A stretch of 7,092 nucleotides of DNA from CAYRSS01 sp964426945. Lineage in GTDB: Bacteria; Planctomycetota; Phycisphaerae; UBA1845. The notes below the pieces were generated by a model. It saw nothing but the letters and a program-made list of their open reading frames with translations. It had not been told where the DNA came from and did no database searches. Both the position numbers and the translations under genes were made by a program. This document shows, one piece after another, positions 1-4,646 of this stretch (positions within the stretch are counted from its first letter, which is position 1; each line of letters begins with the position of its first letter). Location: the NCBI GenBank assembly GCA_964426945.1, contig CAYRSS010000097.1, forward strand, positions 1 through 7,092, written 5' to 3'.

Positions 1-1
1 G

Positions 2-88
2 ACCGACTTCTTCACGCCGGGATCAACCGCGCTGTCGCAGCGCGATGCGCTGGAGCGGCTGAACGGACCGATCGCCGGGGGTCGTTAG
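2..88 (+). CDS. 3' end of an unidentified gene (partial)
   Basis: Only the last 28 codons and a TAG stop lie in the window. The frame beginning at base 2 is open from the window edge and reads TDFFTPGSTALSQ and so on, ending in PIAGGR. Third positions are mostly G or C, as in the neighbouring genes. No domain can be recognised in so short a tail, so no function is offered. It runs convergently towards the glycosylase gene on the opposite strand, and the GC-rich hairpin at 139-179 sits between the two stops. The frame could be a chance opening, but the abrupt stop just before a terminator-like hairpin supports a real gene end. Confidence 0.5.
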   Translation, partial: TDFFTPGSTALSQRDALERLNGPIAGGR

Positions 89-138
89 GCGGCGCCCCGC
101 CGGTAGGCTCCGCGTCGGGCCAAAGTCTTCGACAAGTC

Positions 139-179
139 GGCGGGCGGTTCGTCGCACTGCGGTGCGACGACCGCCCGCC
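139..179. terminator. GC-rich hairpin between convergent genes, probable bidirectional terminator
   Basis: The left arm GGCGGGCGGT-T-CGTCGCAC (139-157) pairs with the right arm GTGCGACGACCGCCCGCC (162-179), giving about 18 pairs with a single bulged T and a TGCG loop. On the + strand it is followed by a modestly T-rich run (GTTGCTCTTT). On the - strand there is no good U-tract. It lies 51 nt after the + strand stop at 88 and 10 nt after the glycosylase stop at 189, so it could end transcripts from both sides. The pairing is direct observation; the terminator role is inferred. Confidence 0.6.
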
Positions 180-188
180 GTTGCTCTT

Positions 189-1088
189 TCATCGCTCCCC
201 CTCCAGTTCATCAAGGGTACGCGGCCACTCCCCCTTCCGCAGGCGCGACAGCGACCGGTCGGCAAGAATCGTGCCATCGGTCTGGCACCTCGGGCAGTAG
301 TTGGTTTCGTGATCGGCGTAGCGGATGCGCTGCACCGGGGCGGCGCAGTCGGGACAGGGCTGTCCGTAGCGGCCGTGCACAGCGAACCCTTCGCGAAACG
401 CGGTGATCTCGCCGGGACCGGGGAACCGGTCGGCGAACATAGCGCGGAGCCGATCGATCCAGGTGCTGAGGGTCGCCTGACACGCCGCATGCAATCGGGA
501 CACGTCTCCCTCCGGTAACCGGTGGGTCAAGGTCAGCGGCGACAGCCGCGCCGCGTGCAGGATCTCGTCGCTGTAAGCGTTGCCGATGCCGTCAAAGATC
601 CGCGGATCCGCCAAGGTGCGTTTGAGGGTGTGGTTGCTGCGCAGCAGCCGTTCGCGGAAAGCCTCGGGCGAGGCGCGGAGCACGTCGAGCCCGCCTGTCT
701 CAAAGGCAACGAGGGCATCCCGACCGCGCACGACATGCAGTGCAGCGCGCTTCTTCGCGGAGACCTCGGTGATCGCCAGCGTCCCCTCGTCGAACGTCCA
801 GGTCGCGAGCACGATCCGGCCCGGCGGACGAGCCTGCGGCGCCAGCCAGCGAAAACGCCCCGCGATCATCAGGTGAATCACCGCGAAAAGCCCGCCGTCG
901 GTCTCCAGCACGAGCCGCTTGCCCAGGCGCGAGACAGCCATCACCGTTTGACCGACGAGTTCGCCAACCGGCGGGTCAAACGTGCGCAGGACAAAAGGGC
1001 TGACAACCCGCACGCTGCGGATCGTCCGACCCGCGGTGACACGGCGCAGGCACTCAACGTACGCGATGACGTCCGGCAATTCGGGCAT
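189..1088 (-). CDS. fpg: Fpg/Nei-family DNA glycosylase (formamidopyrimidine-DNA glycosylase-like)
   Basis: Bifunctional base-excision-repair enzyme family that removes oxidised bases such as FaPy and 8-oxoguanine and nicks the abasic site by beta/delta elimination. The protein is 299 aa. Met1 must be at 1088 because the family needs Pro2 as N-terminal nucleophile, and the protein begins MPELPDV, with Glu3 also present. Lys57 lies in RLGKRLV. The helix-two-turn-helix follows around 160-182 (DGIGNAY, Asn170). A C-terminal zinc finger uses Cys245, Cys248, Cys265 and Cys268. Two things differ from textbook MutM: the DPRRF segment that supplies the intercalating Arg and Phe is replaced by EVSAKKRA near 108-115, and the zinc-finger Arg position is His260. 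About 30 extra residues follow the last zinc-finger Gln. I believe this pattern marks a known bacterial subfamily, so exact base preference is uncertain. It is the second gene after mutL, 28 nt downstream, with no clear Shine-Dalgarno of its own, so translation may be coupled. Confidence 0.93.
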   Translation of the reverse strand: MPELPDVIAYVECLRRVTAGRTIRSVRVVSPFVLRTFDPPVGELVGQTVMAVSRLGKRLVLETDGGLFAVIHLMIAGRFRWLAPQARPPGRIVLATWTFDEGTLAITEVSAKKRAALHVVRGRDALVAFETGGLDVLRASPEAFRERLLRSNHTLKRTLADPRIFDGIGNAYSDEILHAARLSPLTLTHRLPEGDVSRLHAACQATLSTWIDRLRAMFADRFPGPGEITAFREGFAVHGRYGQPCPDCAAPVQRIRYADHETNYCPRCQTDGTILADRSLSRLRKGEWPRTLDELEGER

Positions 1089-1116
1089 GGTCGGTTGCGC
1101 TGCGGGCCGGGTGCGA

Positions 1117-3099
1117 TCAGGTGCGTTTGAACTGGCGCTCCAGGTCAGACTTCGTGAGGCGCAGCATGGTCGGTCGGCCGTGCGGACAGTTGGTGGCCTT
1201 GTCGATGAGATGCCGCTGCGCCATGAGGGCGTCAATCTCTTCGGGCGTCAGGGCATCGCCCGCCTTCACCGCCGCCTTGCAGGCCATGAGGCTCAGCACA
1301 TCCTGCAGGGCGACCTCCGGCGACATTCCGCCGGGCATCGCCGCAATGCGGTCCAGCAGGTCGCGGAGGAATTCGCCGGGGTCGGCGTCACGAAGCAGGC
1401 CGGGAAAGGCGTGAATCGCGACGGAATCCGCCCCGAACGCGGTCACTTCAAGGCCGAGCCGCTCCAGCAGTTCGCCCGCGGTTTCGAGGGCCTCGGCCTG
1501 CCGGGATGTAACCGGAATCGTCGCGGGCAGCAGCAGCCGCTGGCTCTCCAGCGGGCCACGCGTAATGCGCTGGCGCAGCTGCTCGTACATCACCCGCTCG
1601 TGCAACGCATGCTGATCCACGATGATGATGCCGTCGTCGCTTTCGATCACCAGATACAGGTTGTGCATCTGCACGGCGCGGGGGCGATCGGCGGGGGCCG
1701 CGGGACTCGCGGCGCGGGCGGCGAATGCGGCCGCAGGGCCCGCAGCCGCGGGGGCCTCGCGCTGAGTGTCCCCGCCCATCGGCAGTGGACCGTAGAGGGC
1801 TCGCCAGAGTTCCGTCGCGGCCGGCGCCGCGGGATGATGCCGTCCCGGCGGGACCGTCGGTCCCGTGGCGGGCATCCACGGCGGCGCGGGGTAGCTGCCC
1901 GCACCGGCCCAGAGGCCTCCGCCCTCGGTGCCCGCAGCATCATCCTGCGCGCCGGGCGGCGCAGACTCGACGTAGTACGCGGGATCGCCGGCTTCCGCCC
2001 GGATCGGCGCAGCCGACTTCAGCGCCGCGGCGAACTCGGTCTGCAGGCGCTCGCGCTGCTCCGGCGCCATGGTCGCGGCGCGGTCCACGCGGAACAGCGG
2101 CACGATGTCGGCCCTCTGAAACGCCTCGCGCAGCGCGCTGAGCACCTGCGAATAGATGAGATTCGGTTCCGCCCAGCGCACCTCCGTCTTGGTGGGGTGC
2201 ACGTTCACGTCGACCCGCTCCGGGTCAATCGTGAGAAACAAAAACACCACGCCGTGTCGCTGAGGCTCGAGCAGGCCGCGGTACGCCTCGCGGATCGCGT
2301 GCTGAATCGAGCGGTCGCGGATGTAGCGGCCGTTGACGAACACGTACTGCCACTGGGCGGTCGCTCGCGACTGGCCGGGCGGCGCCGCGTACGCCTCAAG
2401 ACACAGGCCGCGTTCCTCCCGGTCGACGCAGAGCAGCGCCTCGGCAAGCTCCGGTCCGTAAAACTTCGCGACGCGATCACGGCGGGTGGCCGAGGCGGGC
2501 AGGTTGATCGTAGTCCGGCCGTTGTTGCTCAGTTCAAAAGCCACGTCCGGACGCGAGAGCGCCGCACGCGAGACCTCCTCGTTGATGTGCCCGGTCTCGG
2601 TGGCGCTGCCTCGCAGGAACCGCCGGCGGGCAGGCACGTTGAAGAACAGGTCGCGAACCTCGACCGTCGTGCCGGCGGGGCAACCGGCCGCCTGGGCCGA
2701 TTGCAACTCGCGGCCGGCGATGCGAATCTCGTGCCCCTCCGCCTGATCGGCGGGACGCGACACCATTCGCAGCTTGGCGACGGCGGACACGCTGGCCAGC
2801 GCCTCGCCGCGAAAGCCCATCGTTGAGATCCGGTACAAATCGTCGGCCTGGGTGATTTTGCTCGTCGCATGCGGGAGCACCGAGGTCCGCAGGTTGGCCT
2901 CGTCCATCCCGCAGCCGTCGTCCACCACGCGGATGAGTTGCTTGCCGCCGTCCTCAATGGTCACGACGACGCGCCGCGCGCCGGCGTCCAGGGCGTTGTC
3001 GAGCAGTTCCTTCACCACGCTGGAAGGCCGCTCAATCACTTCGCCGGCGGCGATGAGATTGACCAGTTCCGGCGGCAGCACGGCGATGCGTGGCGTCAT
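1117..3099 (-). CDS. mutL: DNA mismatch repair protein MutL, endonuclease type
   Basis: MutL links mismatch recognition by MutS to strand removal. The 660-aa protein has the N-terminal GHKL ATPase: Glu31 and Asn35 in VVKELLDNALDAG, DDGCGMDE at 60-67, ATSKI at 78-82 and GFRGEALASVSAV at 95-107. An Ala/Pro/Gly-rich linker covers roughly 340-475. The C-terminal dimerisation domain carries the complete nicking motif DQHALHERVMYE (Asp495 to Glu506), plus ACKAAVK (606-612), CPHGRP (638-643) and a terminal FKR. This is the metal-dependent endonuclease form used by bacteria without MutH. QRLLLP at 520-525 fits the sliding-clamp-binding motif. The start at 3099 places MTPRIAVLP directly before the conserved LVNLIAAGEVI block. 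GAGGG lies 4 nt upstream. Longer in-frame openings upstream lack family similarity. It heads an operon with the downstream glycosylase, and a possible promoter lies at 3161-3188. Confidence 0.97.
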   Translation of the reverse strand: MTPRIAVLPPELVNLIAAGEVIERPSSVVKELLDNALDAGARRVVVTIEDGGKQLIRVVDDGCGMDEANLRTSVLPHATSKITQADDLYRISTMGFRGEALASVSAVAKLRMVSRPADQAEGHEIRIAGRELQSAQAAGCPAGTTVEVRDLFFNVPARRRFLRGSATETGHINEEVSRAALSRPDVAFELSNNGRTTINLPASATRRDRVAKFYGPELAEALLCVDREERGLCLEAYAAPPGQSRATAQWQYVFVNGRYIRDRSIQHAIREAYRGLLEPQRHGVVFLFLTIDPERVDVNVHPTKTEVRWAEPNLIYSQVLSALREAFQRADIVPLFRVDRAATMAPEQRERLQTEFAAALKSAAPIRAEAGDPAYYVESAPPGAQDDAAGTEGGGLWAGAGSYPAPPWMPATGPTVPPGRHHPAAPAATELWRALYGPLPMGGDTQREAPAAAGPAAAFAARAASPAAPADRPRAVQMHNLYLVIESDDGIIIVDQHALHERVMYEQLRQRITRGPLESQRLLLPATIPVTSRQAEALETAGELLERLGLEVTAFGADSVAIHAFPGLLRDADPGEFLRDLLDRIAAMPGGMSPEVALQDVLSLMACKAAVKAGDALTPEEIDALMAQRHLIDKATNCPHGRPTMLRLTKSDLERQFKRT

Positions 3100-3130
3100 G
3101 TAACCCTCGTGGCGATCGGCCCCGCGGCGG

Positions 3131-3147
3131 CTTCGCCGATTGCGAAG
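3131..3147. repeat. Small inverted repeat in the mutL leader / promoter region
   Basis: CTTCGC (3131-3136) and GCGAAG (3142-3147) form a perfect 6-bp inverted repeat around a 5-nt loop. It overlaps the -35 candidate of the + strand promoter and lies within the probable mutL leader. It may be chance in GC-rich DNA. Confidence 0.25.
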
Positions 3148-3168
3148 GGCCGACCGGGCGAGTATAGC
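3140..3168 (+). promoter_or_regulatory. Possible promoter for the rightward operon
   Basis: TTGCGA (3140-3145) and TATAGC (3163-3168) are separated by 17 nt, each matching 4 of 6 sigma-70 consensus positions. The -10 overlaps the candidate mutL -10 on the other strand, so the two promoters would sit back to back over the same AT-rich bases. Transcription would begin near 3175 and leave a leader of about 80 nt before the ATG at 3256. Confidence 0.3.
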
Positions 3169-3188
3169 CGACGAGGTCGCCGTCGGAA
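3161..3188 (-). promoter_or_regulatory. Possible mutL promoter
   Basis: On the - strand a TATACT -10 hexamer (complement of 3161-3166) lies 16 nt from a weak TTCCGA -35 (complement of 3183-3188). The inferred start would be near 3154, giving a leader of about 55 nt before the mutL ATG at 3099. The hexamer is the only AT-rich island in the divergent region. The -10 is good (5 of 6 to consensus); the -35 is poor. Confidence 0.35.
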
Positions 3189-3214
3189 GGCGGCGACCAG
3201 CCGGCGACGTCGCC
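3175..3214. repeat. Cluster of GGCGAC inverted repeats in the divergent intergenic region
   Basis: GGTCGCCG (3175-3182) and CGGCGACC (3191-3198) form a perfect 8-bp inverted repeat around an 8-nt spacer. Immediately after, GGCGACGTCGCC (3203-3214) is a perfect 12-bp palindrome of the same GGCGAC word. The cluster lies just downstream of the candidate + strand promoter. It could be an operator array for a dimeric regulator or hairpins in the leader of the 3256 gene. The repeats are seen directly; the role is not known. Confidence 0.4.
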
Positions 3215-3238
3215 AAGGCCCTGTGAATTCTGCACGCC

Positions 3239-3245
3239 GGAGGGG
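3239..3245 (+). promoter_or_regulatory. Ribosome binding site fixing the start at 3256
   Basis: GGAGGGG ends 10 nt before the ATG at 3256. This strong Shine-Dalgarno selects that start over more upstream in-frame openings, which run through mutL and the promoter region and are unlikely to be translated. Confidence 0.65.
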
Positions 3246-3255
3246 TCCGAACCCG

Positions 3256-3942
3256 ATGCGAACCGTACGTTGTCGCTCCGTCCGCTTCGAGACCTCGGCG
3301 GCGCAAGTTCCGTTTGATTCCGCACTTGAGGTCGGTCCGGGGCTCGACATGGAGTTTCGACTCAACAGCGCCGCGCTGGCTGCGTGCGAACGCGATCCCG
3401 GATTTTTCGCAGCGCGGACCACGAGCGCTTCACCGGTTCGGATCGTGAGCCTGGAGGCGGGTGACGAGGGGGCCGGGTTCGACGCGGCGAGCTTGGCCGC
3501 CCTGCTCCGGGCGGGGACGCTCGCCGGGGCGCAGGCGGTCAACGCGCGCTTCGCCTCCCCCGCCGCCGCGGGACGCTCCTCATGGGCCGGCGTTCTGACC
3601 CCGATCCGGCTCGACGCCGAGCGTCGGGGGCTGCGGCTGCTGCTCGAGATGCCCGCCGGCGGCGAGCCGGGGGCAACCACCCTTGCCGATCAACTGGACG
3701 CCGCCGGCTCGTGGGTGTTCGGTGCAGGGCTGGACCTCTCCGCCGGCGTCGCGGAACCTGTCGTGGCGGCCGCCGTAGAGACGCTTCGGCAGCGCCTCCG
3801 GCTGGTCCGCGTGGGCCCGACTTGCTTCGCCGAAGCGGGTGCGATGGCGCCGTGGCTGTCTGCCGTGCTGGAGCGCGTAGACTTCGACGGCTTCCTCGTA
3901 TGCGAAGACCGGGCAAGCCTTCCGTCGTCACACGGCTCGTGA
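3256..3942 (+). CDS. Hypothetical protein, possibly a divergent sugar-phosphate isomerase/epimerase-like TIM barrel
   Basis: A 228-aa protein with no signal peptide or membrane span. I do not recognise it with certainty. Three features recall the xylose-isomerase/AP-endonuclease-2 TIM-barrel family: GLRLLLEMPAGG around 125-136, where the barrel strand normally ends in a Glu (Glu131); VFGAGLDLSAGVA around 154-166, resembling the strand with the conserved Asp (Asp160); and FDGFLVCED at 210-218, resembling the usual YDGxLxxE near the C-terminus (Glu217). At 228 aa it is shorter than the typical 260-300, and conserved metal-binding His residues are not evident, so a catalytically altered or non-enzymatic relative is possible. 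The start is set by the GGAGGGG at 3239-3245. The GNAT gene begins 21 nt after its stop, so the two probably form an operon. The existence of the gene is well supported; the family call is weak. Confidence 0.75.
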   Translation: MRTVRCRSVRFETSAAQVPFDSALEVGPGLDMEFRLNSAALAACERDPGFFAARTTSASPVRIVSLEAGDEGAGFDAASLAALLRAGTLAGAQAVNARFASPAAAGRSSWAGVLTPIRLDAERRGLRLLLEMPAGGEPGATTLADQLDAAGSWVFGAGLDLSAGVAEPVVAAAVETLRQRLRLVRVGPTCFAEAGAMAPWLSAVLERVDFDGFLVCEDRASLPSSHGS

Positions 3943-3963
3943 GCCCGCCCGGAGAGAGACGTC

Positions 3964-4476
3964 ATGAGCACAGCGCAGCCCCCGGTGGAGCTTCGCGAGC
4001 AGGTCCGCGTGGCCGACGCCGACGCGGTGCGCGAGATCGTGTCATCGACGGGGTTTTTCCGCCCGGACGAGATCGAGATCGCCGTGGAACTGGTGACCGA
4101 ACGGCTCTCGCGCGGGGAAGCCAGCGGGTACCTGTTCCTCTTCGCCGAGGTTACCGGGGCGACGGCGGGCTACGCGTGCTACGGGCCGATCGGCTGCACG
4201 CTGGGCAGCTTCGACCTGTACTGGATCGCGGTTCACGCGGACTACCAGGGTCGAGGGCTGGGACGGCTGCTGCTGACCGAATCGGAGCGACGCATCCGCG
4301 CCGCGGGCGGCAGGCGTATCTACATCGAAACCTCACTCAAAGATCAGTACGCCCCGACGCGCGGCTTCTACGAAGCGTGCGGCTACGTGGAAGAGGCCGT
4401 GCTGCGGGAGTTCTACGCTCCCGGCGACGACAAGGTGATCTTCGGGAAGAGCGTCGAGAGCGCCGGCTTTCGATGA
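3964..4476 (+). CDS. GNAT-family N-acetyltransferase
   Basis: Predicted cytoplasmic acetyl-CoA-dependent acyltransferase of 170 aa. The acetyl-CoA-binding motif A is clear: YWIAV strand at 86-90, then QGRGLG (Gln95 to Gly100) followed by RLLLTESERRIR. Downstream, the block YIETSLKDQYAPTRGFYEACGY (interrupted only by the reader's convention, 120-141) matches the C-terminal GNAT region where a Tyr commonly assists catalysis. The N-terminal part (VRVADADAVREIVSSTGFF) is the usual first helix. The substrate cannot be read from the sequence. GGAGAG at 3951-3956 lies 7 nt before the ATG, which fixes the start. It follows the hypothetical protein at 3256-3942 by 21 nt, so co-expression is likely. 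I recall close relatives with the same FFxxxEIxxAxELxxERL pattern across many phyla, but not a demonstrated function. Confidence 0.93.
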   Translation: MSTAQPPVELREQVRVADADAVREIVSSTGFFRPDEIEIAVELVTERLSRGEASGYLFLFAEVTGATAGYACYGPIGCTLGSFDLYWIAVHADYQGRGLGRLLLTESERRIRAAGGRRIYIETSLKDQYAPTRGFYEACGYVEEAVLREFYAPGDDKVIFGKSVESAGFR

Positions 4477-4496
4477 ATCACCCCGCGGGTGACGCC

Positions 4497-4511
4497 GCGC
4501 GTGCAACGCGC
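4497..4511 (+). terminator. Weak hairpin after the acetyltransferase operon
   Basis: GCGCGT (4497-4502) pairs with ACGCGC (4506-4511) around a 3-nt loop, 20 nt after the stop at 4476. No T-rich tail follows, so a terminator role is doubtful. Confidence 0.25.
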
Positions 4512-4646
4512 ACTCCTCCGCCTCGATTCTCTCACTGGCTGCCCTCGACGGTGGCCCCAAAGTCACCCCGGCGCGATCATCCCGTGCCCCGAGTGGAGCC
4601 GGCTTGCCTTACATCCGCGCCAGTGCGGCTTTGCGTGAGGTATTTC

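Noticed and set aside
522..1130. A 202-codon open frame on the + strand opposite the glycosylase gene
   Set aside because: It is the antisense shadow of an unambiguous Fpg-family gene, with a low-complexity basic translation.
982..2826. A 614-codon open frame on the + strand opposite mutL
   Set aside because: It is antisense to a gene with every MutL motif. Its Arg/Gly/His-rich translation has no domain and is explained by GC-rich third positions.
3100..3306. Longer MutL with 69 extra N-terminal residues
   Set aside because: The extension is Arg/Ala-rich, unlike any MutL, and crosses the promoter region. The ATG at 3099 has a ribosome site and gives the family's normal N-terminus.
3582..4646. 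Extension of the RHS frame upstream through the hypothetical and GNAT genes
   Set aside because: The frame is open only because of high GC. Its translation is Arg/Gly/Pro-rich and overlaps two genes with good ribosome sites in another frame.
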